64,000 nt of DNA from Mesorhizobium amorphae (GTDB lineage Bacteria; Pseudomonadota; Alphaproteobacteria; Rhizobiales; Rhizobiaceae): contig NZ_JHQS01000033.1 in NCBI RefSeq assembly GCF_014843845.1, positions 1 through 64,000 of the forward strand. Reading direction: 5' to 3'. The notes under the pieces are model-generated. The model was given only the letters and a program-made list of their open reading frames with translations, had not been told where the DNA came from and did no database searches. Below are positions 33,940-42,984 of the stretch, piece after piece; positions within the stretch are counted from its first letter, which is position 1; each line of letters starts with the position of its first letter. A program made the position numbers and the translations under genes.

Positions 33940-35607
33940 ATGACGTCTCTGACGCTCAACAAGATTACCTCGCAACGCGGAATCTCCGTCGGCGAGGCGA
34001 CCAAGAAGATTGCCGATCTCGGCTGGAATCCTTCCTACGTCCAGGAAGCGATGACGTTTCCGACCGACTACAAGATCAACAAGACGCCGCGCGACCCGAT
34101 GAAGCAGGTCCTGCGATCCTATTTCCCCATGCAGGAAGAGAAGGACAACCGTGTCTACGGTGCGCTGGATGCTGCATTGCGCGGCGACATGTTCCGCAAC
34201 GTCGAGCCGCGCTGGGTCGAGTGGATGAAGCTCTTCCTGGCCATCATTCCTTTCCCGGAGATCTCCGCCGCCCGCTCGATGGCGATGGTCGCTCGTATCG
34301 CACCCGGCGAGGAACTCAGGACCGGCTTTACCATGCAGATGATCGACGAGTTTCGTCACTCGACGATCCAGATGAACCTGAAGAAATGGTACATGGAGAA
34401 CTACATCGATCCGGCGGGCTTCGACATCACCGAGGAGGCCTTCGGAAAATGCTACGCCACGACCATCGGCCGGCAGTTCGCGGAAGGCTTCATCACCGGC
34501 GACACGATGACCGCCGCCTGCATGTACTTGACCGTGGTCGCCGAGACCGCCTTCACCAACACGCTGTTCGTCGCCATGCCTTCGGAGGCCGCCCGCAATG
34601 GTGACTATGCGCTGCCCACCGTCTTCCTGTCGGTGCAGTCCGACGAGAGCCGGCATATCGGCAATGGCCATTCGCTGCTGATGGCGGCCCTCAAGGAGCC
34701 GGAAAATCACCTCTTGCTCGAGCGCGACCTGCGTTACGCCTTCTGGCAGAACCACGCCATCGTCGATGCCGCCATCGGCACCTTCATCGAATACGGCACC
34801 ACCAACCGCGACAAGAACAAGGAATCCTACGCGGAAATGTGGCACCGCTGGATCTACGAGGACTACTACCGCACCTACATGCTGCCGCTCGAGAAATACG
34901 GCATCAAGGTCCATCACGACGACGTCCAGGCGGCGTGGGAGCGCATCACCAAGAAGAACTACGTCCACAAGGTCGGTCAATTCTTCGCGGTCGGCTGGCC
35001 GGTCAATTTCTGGCGCATCGAAGCCCAGACCGACAAGGACTTCGAGTGGTTCGAGCACAAGTATCCGGGCTGGTACGCCGAGTTCGGCGAGTTCTGGAAA
35101 TGGTACGCCAAGCTCAGCCACAAGGGCGAGAAGGTGCTGCTGTTCAACAGCGACGTCGGCTACGTCTATCCGCACCGCTGCTGGTCCTGCCTCGTTCCCT
35201 GCCTGATCCGTGAGGACATGGTGGTCGGCGAGATCGACGGCCAGCTCCATACCTTCGCCCACAAACTCGACAAGTGGACCGCAACGGTCGCCTTCGCCGA
35301 CGAGTATCAGGGCCGTCCGACGCCCGCGATGGGCCGCTTCAGCGGCAAGCGTGAGTGGGAGACGCTCTATGACGGCTGGGATCTGGCCGATGCGATCAAG
35401 GACCTGAACTTCGTTCGCTCCGACGGCAAGACGCTCGTCCCGCAGCCGCATATGCGCTTCGACGACAAGGAGATGTGGACGCTGGACGACGTGCGCGGCA
35501 ACAAGCTCGGGTCGCCGCTCAACGCGCTGCGTGCCATGTCGCCCGCGGATCGTGAGAAGCACCTGGCGGAATACCGGGCCGGCTTCACCATCAATCCCTG
35601 CAACTGA
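33940..35607 (+). CDS. prmA: Soluble diiron monooxygenase hydroxylase alpha subunit (propane/acetone MO, PrmA/MimA type)
   Basis: A 555-aa catalytic subunit. The six diiron ligands fall at E107, E137, H140 (EFRH), E202, E236 and H239 (ESRH). This reproduces the 30/65/34-residue spacings of methane monooxygenase MmoX (E114, E144, H147, E209, E243, H246). The enzyme activates O2 to hydroxylate small alkanes, ketones or phenols. The gene order alpha-reductase-beta-coupling is that of the Prm/Mim group and not of methane or toluene monooxygenases. ATG 33940 is chosen (GGAGG 9 bases upstream); ATG 33934 is also possible. A strong hairpin follows the stop. Propane, acetone or methyl ethyl ketone as substrate is inferred from the family. 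Confidence 0.92.
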   Translation: MTSLTLNKITSQRGISVGEATKKIADLGWNPSYVQEAMTFPTDYKINKTPRDPMKQVLRSYFPMQEEKDNRVYGALDAALRGDMFRNVEPRWVEWMKLFLAIIPFPEISAARSMAMVARIAPGEELRTGFTMQMIDEFRHSTIQMNLKKWYMENYIDPAGFDITEEAFGKCYATTIGRQFAEGFITGDTMTAACMYLTVVAETAFTNTLFVAMPSEAARNGDYALPTVFLSVQSDESRHIGNGHSLLMAALKEPENHLLLERDLRYAFWQNHAIVDAAIGTFIEYGTTNRDKNKESYAEMWHRWIYEDYYRTYMLPLEKYGIKVHHDDVQAAWERITKKNYVHKVGQFFAVGWPVNFWRIEAQTDKDFEWFEHKYPGWYAEFGEFWKWYAKLSHKGEKVLLFNSDVGYVYPHRCWSCLVPCLIREDMVVGEIDGQLHTFAHKLDKWTATVAFADEYQGRPTPAMGRFSGKREWETLYDGWDLADAIKDLNFVRSDGKTLVPQPHMRFDDKEMWTLDDVRGNKLGSPLNALRAMSPADREKHLAEYRAGFTINPCN

Positions 35608-35616
35608 TCAGGCCAA

Positions 35617-35641
35617 AAGGGGCGGGTTCGTCCCGCCCCTT
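35617..35641 (+). terminator. Perfect intra-operon hairpin between prmA and prmB
   Basis: Stem AAGGGGCGGG (35617-35626) and CCCGCCCCTT (35632-35641), loop TTCGT, starting 9 bases after the prmA stop and 20 bases before the prmB ATG. It has no long T-run. It probably protects prmA mRNA or lowers downstream expression. Confidence 0.6.
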
Positions 35642-35660
35642 CCTTTCACTGGAGGTCCGT

Positions 35661-36722
35661 ATGTCGGAAACCCACACGGTCAGGCTCAGCCCGGTCGGCG
35701 TCGAATTCGACGTCGAGCATGGCGAAACGGTGCTCAACGCCGCGTTCCGCCAGGGCATCGCGCTGCCGCACGGTTGCAAGGAAGGGCAATGCTCCGCCTG
35801 CAAAAGCGTATTGCTCGAAGGCGAAGTCGACATGCTCAAATACTCGACCTTCGCACTGAACGACATGGAGAAGGAGAGCGGCCACGTCCTCTTGTGCCGC
35901 TGCATCGCCTACTCCGATCTGGAAGTCGAGCTTCTCAACTACGACGAGGAGATTTTGGCGAAAGCGATCGCCGTGAAGACGTTCAAGGGCCGGATTGCTC
36001 GGATCGAGCACCTGACCCACGACATTCGCGGCATCGAGATCGAACTCGGCTCGCCGATAAAGTTCTGGGCGGGGCAATATGTCGACATCACGGTTACCAC
36101 GCAAAAAGGGGAGACGATTACGCGCTCGTTCTCCATGGCAAATACGCCGGACCAAACCCAAAAACTCTCCTTCATCATCAAAAAATACCCTGAGGGAAAA
36201 TTCTCCGGAGAACTCGATTCCGGAGGCATCAAGGTCGGAGCAGAGGTCACCGTCGTCGGACCCTACGGAACCTGTTTCCGCCGGGACGAACGGCAAGGAC
36301 CCCTGATCCTGGTCGGGGCCGGATCGGGCATGTCGCCGATCTGGTCGATCCTCAACGACCATCTGAAGTGCGGCGAGAAACGTCCGGTCTATTTCTTCTA
36401 CGGCGCCCGTACCCGCAACGACCTGTTCTATCTCGACAGGATCGCCGAACTGGTCGGTAACCATTCCAACGTCACCTTCATTCCCGTGCTGTCGCACGCG
36501 ACTGATGATGCCAAATGGCAAGGCGAGCGCGGTTTCGTGCATCAGTGTGTCGACGCCAAGCTCAAGCAACTGGCGGTCGACGGGCAGGGCGATGTCCATG
36601 CCTGTGGCCCGCCGCCGATGATCGATGCGCTTCAGCCGGTTCTGTTCATGAACGGGTTCGAGACAGAGCGGATCTTCTTCGACAAGTTCACCACATCGGC
36701 AGGTGCAACGCCGGCCCACTGA
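35661..36722 (+). CDS. prmB: Diiron monooxygenase NADH reductase (PrmB/MimB)
   Basis: A 353-aa flavo-iron-sulfur reductase that passes electrons from NADH to the hydroxylase. The N-terminal plant-type [2Fe-2S] domain has C39, C44, C47 and C79. The FAD domain carries RSFSMAN, and the NAD domain has GAGSGMSP and the C-terminal ACGPPPMIDAL. GGAGG lies 8 bases before the ATG. The stretch 36050-36220 is visibly richer in A and uses AAA codons more than its neighbours, possibly a recombined patch. It follows prmA across the hairpin and precedes prmC by 50 bases. Confidence 0.92.
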   Translation: MSETHTVRLSPVGVEFDVEHGETVLNAAFRQGIALPHGCKEGQCSACKSVLLEGEVDMLKYSTFALNDMEKESGHVLLCRCIAYSDLEVELLNYDEEILAKAIAVKTFKGRIARIEHLTHDIRGIEIELGSPIKFWAGQYVDITVTTQKGETITRSFSMANTPDQTQKLSFIIKKYPEGKFSGELDSGGIKVGAEVTVVGPYGTCFRRDERQGPLILVGAGSGMSPIWSILNDHLKCGEKRPVYFFYGARTRNDLFYLDRIAELVGNHSNVTFIPVLSHATDDAKWQGERGFVHQCVDAKLKQLAVDGQGDVHACGPPPMIDALQPVLFMNGFETERIFFDKFTTSAGATPAH

Positions 36723-36772
36723 GAGGGCGGCCACGCAACTGTAACCACAACTGCAACAAGGGAGTGAAGACT

Positions 36773-37831
36773 ATGCCAGCTACCTCGAGTTCAGTCGGAT
36801 CCGGAGCCGCCGGCGCGGCGATCTTTGCCGACTCCGACAGCCGGAAGTACCGGTATTTCGACCCGAAGGGCCAGCGTGCCACCCATTACGAAGACATGAC
36901 GGTCGACGTGCAGCCTGACCCGGAGCGTTACCTGATCCAGGACTGGATCATCTCCTTCGCCGACGGCAAGGGCGCCTATGTCAAGCAGAACACCGCCGCG
37001 CAGAGCTCCAACTGGCACGCCTTCCGCGCCCCCGATCAGGAATGGGAGCGCACGCATTACCAGCGCCAGTCGAAGATCGAGACGATGGTGCAGAGCGTCA
37101 TCAACAATGCCCGCAAGTCCGGCGCACCGAAGACCTTCGACAAGGCCTGGGTCAAGATCCTGCAGACGCAGCTCGGCGCGTGGAAACATGCCGAATTCGG
37201 GCTCGGCACCTCGCTGATGCAGGCGCAGCGCTACGGCTACACCCAGATGATCAACAACGCGACGCTGACCAACTCCTCCTACAAGCTGCGGCTTGCGCAG
37301 GACATCACGCTCTACCTTGCCGAGATCGGCATGGATCTTCCCGGCTGGGACGACGAACTCGGCAAGAAGACCTGGCTCGAAGACAACAACTGGCAAGGCA
37401 CGCGCGAAGCGATCGAAACCATCATGGGCGCGGCCGACTATCTCGAGCAGTATTTCGCCATCAACATCGTCTTCGAGCCGCTGGTCGGGGAAGCGTTCCG
37501 CTCAGGCTTCCTGATGCAGATCGCCGCCGCCAACCATGACTTCATCACGCCTGCAGTGATCTCGGCAGCCGAGGCCGACTACGAGCGCAACCTCGCCAAC
37601 ACGATCGACCTCATGCACTTGCTCGCCAACGACGAGAAACACGGCGCGGCGAACAAGAAGCTCTTCCAGGGCTGGGTCAAGAAACACGGCGCGCTCGCCG
37701 ACAAGGCGGCCATCGGCCTGCAGCCGATCTGGTCGATGCCGCATTCCAAGCCGGTCGCGTTCGCGGACGTCCGCGCCAAATCCGAGGAACGGATTGGCCA
37801 GATCCTCGGCGAACTCGGCCTCAAGCGCTGA
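36773..37831 (+). CDS. prmC: Diiron monooxygenase hydroxylase beta subunit (PrmC/MimC)
   Basis: A 352-aa ferritin-like subunit that pairs with PrmA but lacks the iron ligands. It has the beta-subunit features W-K-H-A-E-F-G-L-G-T-S-L-M-Q-A-Q-R, 'LRLAQDITLYLAEI', 'FEPLVGEAFRSGFLMQIAA' and 'ANDEKHGAANK'. The ATG at 36773 has GGGAG eight bases upstream; an in-frame extension to 36515 overlaps prmB and is not used. It is the third gene of the operon and stabilises the (alpha-beta)2 hydroxylase. Confidence 0.9.
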   Translation: MPATSSSVGSGAAGAAIFADSDSRKYRYFDPKGQRATHYEDMTVDVQPDPERYLIQDWIISFADGKGAYVKQNTAAQSSNWHAFRAPDQEWERTHYQRQSKIETMVQSVINNARKSGAPKTFDKAWVKILQTQLGAWKHAEFGLGTSLMQAQRYGYTQMINNATLTNSSYKLRLAQDITLYLAEIGMDLPGWDDELGKKTWLEDNNWQGTREAIETIMGAADYLEQYFAINIVFEPLVGEAFRSGFLMQIAAANHDFITPAVISAAEADYERNLANTIDLMHLLANDEKHGAANKKLFQGWVKKHGALADKAAIGLQPIWSMPHSKPVAFADVRAKSEERIGQILGELGLKR

Positions 37832-37848
37832 CACAGGGAGAAAATGTC

Positions 37849-38220
37849 ATGTCACTAGCAGCACGCGACGCTACGCATTCCAACATCTTCAAGGAGATGA
37901 AGGACATCACCTTCGAACAGACGATTTCGCATCAGTGCGGCGTCACCATGAATGACTCGGTCGAGGCCAGGGCCATCGCCGAATTCATGGGCCAGAAGCC
38001 GGGGGTGACCATCACCTACCAGCCGGCACTGATCCGTATCGACGGTGACGGCAAGCTGATCTTCAAGATGGATGCGATCGGCGAATATCTCGGCCGCGAG
38101 ATTTCGGCCGAGACCTTCGAGGTCAACACCTCCACTCACTACGGCCGCATGGTTCGCGTCGACGACAACACCGTGATCCTGTTCGGCAACATGGACGAGA
38201 TGTTCGAATACATCGAATAG
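37849..38220 (+). CDS. prmD: Diiron monooxygenase coupling/effector protein (PrmD/MimD, MmoB family)
   Basis: A 123-aa cofactor-less regulatory protein. The MmoB/DmpM core runs from about residue 30 (C-G-V-T-M-N-D-S-V-E-A-R-A-I-A-E-F) through the 'PALIRIDGDGKLIFKMDAIGEYLG' strand-turn segment. Family proteins bind the hydroxylase and couple NADH use to oxygenation. The start ATG 37849 has GGGAG 8 bases upstream. It lies 17 bases after prmC and is followed by a strong hairpin that separates the catalytic genes from the accessory genes. Confidence 0.92.
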   Translation: MSLAARDATHSNIFKEMKDITFEQTISHQCGVTMNDSVEARAIAEFMGQKPGVTITYQPALIRIDGDGKLIFKMDAIGEYLGREISAETFEVNTSTHYGRMVRVDDNTVILFGNMDEMFEYIE

Positions 38221-38234
38221 CCGCCACAAAATCG

Positions 38235-38260
38235 GGCGCGCCGCCTGGTTGCGGCGCGCC
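38235..38260 (+). terminator. Perfect intra-operon hairpin after prmD
   Basis: Stem GGCGCGCCGC (38235-38244) and GCGGCGCGCC (38251-38260), loop CTGGTT, no T-run. It lies between the four monooxygenase genes and the amidohydrolase. It is likely a partial terminator or mRNA end protector that sets a lower level for the accessory genes. Confidence 0.55.
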
Positions 38261-38293
38261 GAACCGATCAACGCGCATCTTGCGGAGGGAAGA

Positions 38294-39316
38294 ATGTTTA
38301 AGACACCGGAAGGCAAGGATATTTTCGTGGTCGACGGCCACACCCATTTCTGGGACGGCAGCCCGGAAAACCAGAAGAATATCCACGGCAAGCAATTCAT
38401 CGATTGCTTCTACGCCTATCACACGGGGCTGAGCCCCAAGGATCAGCTCTGGGAGAAGAGCAAGTTCGAGAAATACAGCGCCGACGATCTCTATCGCGAT
38501 CTGTTCATCGACGGCCCCGACGACGTGGCGATCGTCCAGTCCACCTACCTGAAGGATTTCTACAACAACGGCTTCAACACGATCGAGCGCAACGCCGAGG
38601 TGGCCAAGCGCTATCCGGAGCGTTTCATCGTCAACGGCGCCTTCGATCCGCGCGACGGTGAGAAGGCGCTCGAGTACATCCACTTCCTCAAGGAGACCTA
38701 CGACGTCAAGGGCGTGAAGATGTACACGGCCGAATGGAACGGCGCCTCCAAGGGCTGGAAGCTCACCGATCCCGATGCCTACAGATGTTTCGAACTCTGC
38801 GACAAGCTCGGCATCAAGAACATCCACGTCCACAAGGGTCCGACGATCATCCCGCTCAGCAAGGACGCGTTCGACGTGCATGATGTCGACTACGCGGCGA
38901 CTGATTTCCAAGGTCTCAACTGGATCATCGAGCATTGCGGCCTGCCGCGTCTCGACGATTTCTGCTGGATCGCGACGCAGGAAACCAATGTCTATGGCGG
39001 GCTGGCGGTGGCGCTGCCCTTCATCCACGCGCGCCCGCGCTATTTCGGCGAGGTCATCGCCGAGCTGCTGTTCTGGCTCGGGCCGGAGAAGCTCCTGTTC
39101 GGTTCCGACTACGCGATCTGGACGCCGCGCTGGCTGGTCGAAAAATTCTGGGCCTACCAGATCCCCGAGGACATCGCCGCGGAACGCGGTGTGCAACTGA
39201 CCGACGAGATCAAGGAGAAGATCCTCGGCCTCAATGCCGCGCGCCTCTACAACATCGACATCGAAGCCAAGAAGAAGGCGCTCGCCGGCTCGCCCTTCAG
39301 CATCGCGGCGGAGTAG
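38294..39316 (+). CDS. Amidohydrolase-family protein of the Prm/Mim cluster
   Basis: A 340-aa TIM-barrel metal hydrolase of the amidohydrolase_2 class. The metal site is seen as D-G-H-T-H-F-W near residue 15, H-V-H-K-G in the middle, I-I-E-H-C-G, and F-G-S-D-Y-A near residue 275. ATG 38294 has GGAGGGA 4-10 bases upstream. The equivalent position after mimD in the mycobacterial mimABCD locus holds the same kind of gene (from memory), so it is a conserved companion of this monooxygenase. Its role is unknown; hydrolysis of an oxidation product or help in maturation are possible. Confidence 0.85.
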   Translation: MFKTPEGKDIFVVDGHTHFWDGSPENQKNIHGKQFIDCFYAYHTGLSPKDQLWEKSKFEKYSADDLYRDLFIDGPDDVAIVQSTYLKDFYNNGFNTIERNAEVAKRYPERFIVNGAFDPRDGEKALEYIHFLKETYDVKGVKMYTAEWNGASKGWKLTDPDAYRCFELCDKLGIKNIHVHKGPTIIPLSKDAFDVHDVDYAATDFQGLNWIIEHCGLPRLDDFCWIATQETNVYGGLAVALPFIHARPRYFGEVIAELLFWLGPEKLLFGSDYAIWTPRWLVEKFWAYQIPEDIAAERGVQLTDEIKEKILGLNAARLYNIDIEAKKKALAGSPFSIAAE

Positions 39317-39321
39317 GGGCC

Positions 39322-40119
39322 ATGGCAACCGCCAGCGTTTCCGGCGACCGCGAGAACGAACTCTGGCGGTGCCTTGGAGAGGTCAACGACCCGGAGCTCG
39401 ACGAACCGATTACCGAGATGGGCTTCGTCGAGCGGGCCGCGATGACGAGCGATGGCAGCGTGGAGATAGACTTCCGCCTGCCGACCTACTGGTGCTCGCC
39501 CAACTTCGCTTTCCTGATGCTGGACGGCGTCCGCAAGGCGCTCAACCAGCTCTCGTGGGCACCTGCCTATCGCGTCAAGCTGCACGACCACATGTTCGCG
39601 GAAGAGGTCAACCGCGGCATGGAAGCCGGCAAGACATTCGGCGATATTTTCGCCGAGCTTGCTGAGGATCAGGATCTCGGCGCTTTGCGCGAAACCTTCA
39701 GGATGAAGGCATTCAAGCGACGCCAGGAGGCAGTCCTGCGCGGGCTGCGGCAGCACGGTCTGACGGATCGGGAAATCCTCGGCATGGACCTGCCGGCATA
39801 CGACGTCGCGCGGTTCGAGCCGGGCGAAGCGACCAAACAGAAGCCGAGATACAGGGCAGCCCTGCTTGAGCGCTTTCCCGACCGCCGGGCGGATGATCCT
39901 GTCTTCGTGACATGGGAAGGGCAACGCATACCGCCAGGCGCACTCGGTGCCCATCTCGCCGAACTGCGCGCTGTGCGCGTCAACATGGAGTTCAACGGCG
40001 CGCTGTGCCGTGGGCTCAAGCAGACCAGATACAAGGAACTGGATGTGGTCGACGGCGAACCCACGCTGGTCGATTTCATTCTGGACCGCGTGCCGGCACG
40101 AGCCGCGCCGACCGCCTGA
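39322..40119 (+). CDS. MIP18/DUF59-type protein with long C-terminal extension
   Basis: A 265-aa protein whose first ~95 residues are a MIP18 (DUF59) domain of the iron-sulfur carrier type: L-G-E-V-N-D-P-E-L-D-E-P-I-T-E-M-G-F-V, then R-L-P-T-Y-W-C-S-P-N-F-A-F-L-M, which contains the key Cys. The following ~165 residues are of unknown fold. Free-standing DUF59 proteins are about 100 aa. It starts 5 bases after the amidohydrolase stop. Within this cluster it is a plausible maturation factor that helps load iron into the hydroxylase or the cluster into the reductase; this is inference. Confidence 0.8.
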   Translation: MATASVSGDRENELWRCLGEVNDPELDEPITEMGFVERAAMTSDGSVEIDFRLPTYWCSPNFAFLMLDGVRKALNQLSWAPAYRVKLHDHMFAEEVNRGMEAGKTFGDIFAELAEDQDLGALRETFRMKAFKRRQEAVLRGLRQHGLTDREILGMDLPAYDVARFEPGEATKQKPRYRAALLERFPDRRADDPVFVTWEGQRIPPGALGAHLAELRAVRVNMEFNGALCRGLKQTRYKELDVVDGEPTLVDFILDRVPARAAPTA

Positions 40120-40195
40120 AGCAGAGCTGAAACAACGGCCTCCCTTGCACGAGGCCCCGAACCAACAACCCGCCCGTAAGGCGGAAGGAGGAATC

Positions 40196-41827
40196 ATGCC
40201 CAAAATAATGCTTCACAATTCCGAAGCCCGCCGTGCTCTCGCCCGTGGAGTCTTTCGGCTGGCCGCTGCCGTCGAGCCGACACTCGGCCCCAAAGGCATG
40301 AACGCCATGATCGACCGGCCGATCGGCACGCCGATGGTGACCCGCGACGGCGTTAGCATCGCCTCCGAGATCGAGCTGCACGATCGTTTCGAAAACATGG
40401 GCGCGCAAGTGGTCCGCGAGGTGTCGATGCAGACCAACGAGGTCGCCGGCGACGGTACCACGACCGCCATCGTGCTCGCCAACGCGCTCATCCAGGGCGG
40501 TGTGGAGGCGAATGAACGTGGCGTGAAATCCGTCGATCTGTGCAAGGGCATCGACCTTGCCGTGGCGGCGGTGGTGGCGGCGCTCAAGGCTTCTGCCAAG
40601 CCGGCAAAAGGCAATGGCATCCTGGCTTCGGTCGCCAATATCGCCGCGACCGACACCAAGCTTGGCACGCTGGTGGCGGAAGCCCATCAGCGCGTCGGCG
40701 CGGAAGGCGTCATCACCACCGACTTCAGCGTAACCACCGAGACCACGCTCGACGTCGTCGAGGGCATGTCCTTCGAACGCGGCTACCTCTCGCATCACAT
40801 GGTGACCGATCAGGAGAAGATGGAGGCGGTTCTCGAGCGGCCCTACATCCTGATGACCGATCTCAAGATCAAGGAGCCCGAGCAGCTCGATGCGGCTCGC
40901 CGCATAGCCGACGAGGCCGGGCGGCCGCTGCTGATCGTGTCCGAGGAAATGTCGCCGGAAGTTGTGGTGACGCTGCTCGGCAAGCAGGGACCTGGAAAAT
41001 ACCTCGTCGTCCATCCGCCGGAATATGGCCATTGGCGCAAGGCGATGATGGAGGACCTGGCGATCATCACCGGCGGCAAGGTGATTGCGCGCGACCTCGG
41101 CGGCCGGCTGGAGGACATCTCCGCCGACGATCTCGGAACGGCTGACCGGGTGAAGACCAGTTCATCCTACACCTCGATCATCCGCGGTGGTGGCGACCAT
41201 GCGGCCATCGCATCGCGCCGCGCCCAGGTGCAGCGGCAGTATGAAGCTTCGCCACCGAACATCGACCAGGACAAGCTGCGCGAACGCCTTGCCAAGCTCT
41301 CTGGCGGCACCGCGATCCTTTATGCCGGCGGTGTCACACCGGTCGAGCAGAAGCGGACCATTCAGCTGATCGAGGATTCGCTGAATGCGGTACGCGCCGC
41401 ATCCGAAGAGGGCGTGGTCGCCGGCGGCGGCTCGGCGCTTGCCCAGATCGCGCCGCTGCTCGACAAGGTTGCGGCCGGTGTCGGCGGCGAAATCGCCGAA
41501 GGCGTGCGCCTGGTGCGGTCGGTGCTGTCGCGGCCGCTCTGGCGCATCGCCGCCAATGCCGGCGCCGATCCCGAAGCAGTCGTGGCGGAAGTCACGCGCA
41601 TCAACGGCGGCTACGGCTACAACGCCTCTGTCGGCAGCTACCAGAACATGTTCGAGGCAGGGATCATCGATCCGGTCCGCGTCACCTACACAGCGCTCGC
41701 CAACGCAGCTTCGGTGGCGACGCTGATCCTGACCACCGAAACGTTGATCGGTCATCTCGCCGAGGACGAGGACCCGACGGCTGGACCGGCTCGCGGCGGC
41801 GGCTCTGAAAAGCTCGGCCGCGCCTGA
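40196..41827 (+). CDS. GroEL-type chaperonin dedicated to the diiron monooxygenase (MimG type)
   Basis: A 543-aa divergent group I chaperonin. The ATP-binding elements 'PTLGPKG' (~28-34) and GDGTTT (85-90) are present, and the C-terminal end lacks the Gly-Gly-Met tail of housekeeping GroEL. GGAGGAATC precedes the ATG at 40196. In mim and some methane monooxygenase loci a GroEL-like protein (MimG, MmoG) is needed to fold or assemble the hydroxylase, which is the likely job here. No groES gene is beside it. The protein is clearly in the operon, 76 bases after the DUF59 gene. Confidence 0.9.
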   Translation: MPKIMLHNSEARRALARGVFRLAAAVEPTLGPKGMNAMIDRPIGTPMVTRDGVSIASEIELHDRFENMGAQVVREVSMQTNEVAGDGTTTAIVLANALIQGGVEANERGVKSVDLCKGIDLAVAAVVAALKASAKPAKGNGILASVANIAATDTKLGTLVAEAHQRVGAEGVITTDFSVTTETTLDVVEGMSFERGYLSHHMVTDQEKMEAVLERPYILMTDLKIKEPEQLDAARRIADEAGRPLLIVSEEMSPEVVVTLLGKQGPGKYLVVHPPEYGHWRKAMMEDLAIITGGKVIARDLGGRLEDISADDLGTADRVKTSSSYTSIIRGGGDHAAIASRRAQVQRQYEASPPNIDQDKLRERLAKLSGGTAILYAGGVTPVEQKRTIQLIEDSLNAVRAASEEGVVAGGGSALAQIAPLLDKVAAGVGGEIAEGVRLVRSVLSRPLWRIAANAGADPEAVVAEVTRINGGYGYNASVGSYQNMFEAGIIDPVRVTYTALANAASVATLILTTETLIGHLAEDEDPTAGPARGGGSEKLGRA

Positions 41828-41865
41828 AGCAATCCGAACAATCTCGACGTTGAAAGGATACGACG

Positions 41866-42909
41866 ATGAAAGCTGCCAGACTGTACGAATACGATCCGAA
41901 GATGAACGTCCAACTGAGGATCGAGGAGGTCAAGGCGCCGACGATCACCGCGCCCGACGAGGTGATCGTGCGGGTTGGTGCCGCCGGTCTCTGCCGCACC
42001 GACCTGCACATCATCGAAGGCGTGTGGAAGCCGACGATGGACCCCGAAGGTACGCTCCTGCCTTACATCATGGGCCACGAGAATGCCGGCTGGGTCGAGG
42101 AGGTCGGCAGCGGCGTCAGGTCGGTCAAGCGCGGCGACGCCGTGATCTGCCATCCGTTCCGCTCGTGCGGCATCTGCCTCAACTGCCGGCACGGCGAGGA
42201 CATGTACTGCGACAACGGCCAATTCCCCGGCCTTGGTATGAATGGCGGTTTCGCCGAGTATTTCATCACCAGCGAACGCTCGCTGATCAAGCTGAACGCC
42301 AACATCACGCCGATCGAGGTGGCGCCTCTGGCCGATGCCGGAATCACTGCCTACCGCGCTGCAAAGCGTGCCGCCAAACTGCTACGGCCAGGCAGCTACT
42401 GTGTGCTGCTCGGCATAGGCGGGCTCGGCCATATCGCACTGCAGTCGCTGCATGCGATCTCGGGCTGCCGCATCATTGCCGTCGATCGCGAGCCGGCGGC
42501 GCGGGTGCTGGCCAAGGATCTTGGCGCCGACTTCGTCCTCGATGGCGGGCCGAATGTCGTCGAGGAGGTCAGCCAGATCACCGGCGGCGGCGCCCATGTC
42601 GTCATCGACTTCGTCGGCGAGCTCGGCGTCGAGAACATCTGTTGGAAGATGGTGCGCAAGGGCGGGCAACTTTTCGTCGTCGGTTATGGCGGCAACATCA
42701 ACGTCCCGACCGCGCACCTCGTCATCGAGGAGATCAACATCGGCGGCAGCCTGGTCGGCAATTTCACCGAGCTTGTCGAACTGATGGAGCTCAACGCCGA
42801 TGGCAAGGTGAAGATGCACTACACCGAATACAATCTCGCCAGCATCAACACCGCGCTCGACGATTTCAAGAACCGGCGGTTCACCGGCCGCGGCGTCATC
42901 GTTCCCTGA
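41866..42909 (+). CDS. Zinc-dependent alcohol dehydrogenase
   Basis: A 347-aa MDR alcohol dehydrogenase with intact catalytic zinc motifs (G-L-C-R-T-D-L-H, G-H-E-N-A-G), structural-zinc cysteines (S-C-G-I-C-L-N-C-x7-C) and NAD motif GIGGLGHI. AAGGA lies upstream of the ATG. In Prm/Mim loci the partner dehydrogenase oxidises the alcohol made by the monooxygenase, for example 2-propanol to acetone. It lies 38 bases after the chaperonin gene. Unlike the two MDRs at 3284 and 11591, its catalytic residues are normal. Confidence 0.88.
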   Translation: MKAARLYEYDPKMNVQLRIEEVKAPTITAPDEVIVRVGAAGLCRTDLHIIEGVWKPTMDPEGTLLPYIMGHENAGWVEEVGSGVRSVKRGDAVICHPFRSCGICLNCRHGEDMYCDNGQFPGLGMNGGFAEYFITSERSLIKLNANITPIEVAPLADAGITAYRAAKRAAKLLRPGSYCVLLGIGGLGHIALQSLHAISGCRIIAVDREPAARVLAKDLGADFVLDGGPNVVEEVSQITGGGAHVVIDFVGELGVENICWKMVRKGGQLFVVGYGGNINVPTAHLVIEEINIGGSLVGNFTELVELMELNADGKVKMHYTEYNLASINTALDDFKNRRFTGRGVIVP

Positions 42910-42984
42910 AACTTCCGGACACGGACCCGTGCTGAACGGGCGCGGCGTCTCGGGCCTCGTCATCATCTGCAAGGACAGGAAAAA

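Noticed and set aside
33715..35562. Long 615-codon minus-strand open frame opposite prmA
   Set aside because: Shadow of a GC-rich gene; no ribosome site or family, while the plus strand has all six diiron ligands at the correct spacing.
36515..36772. Long upstream start for prmC
   Set aside because: It overlaps the end of prmB in another frame; ATG 36773 has a ribosome site and the family-like start.
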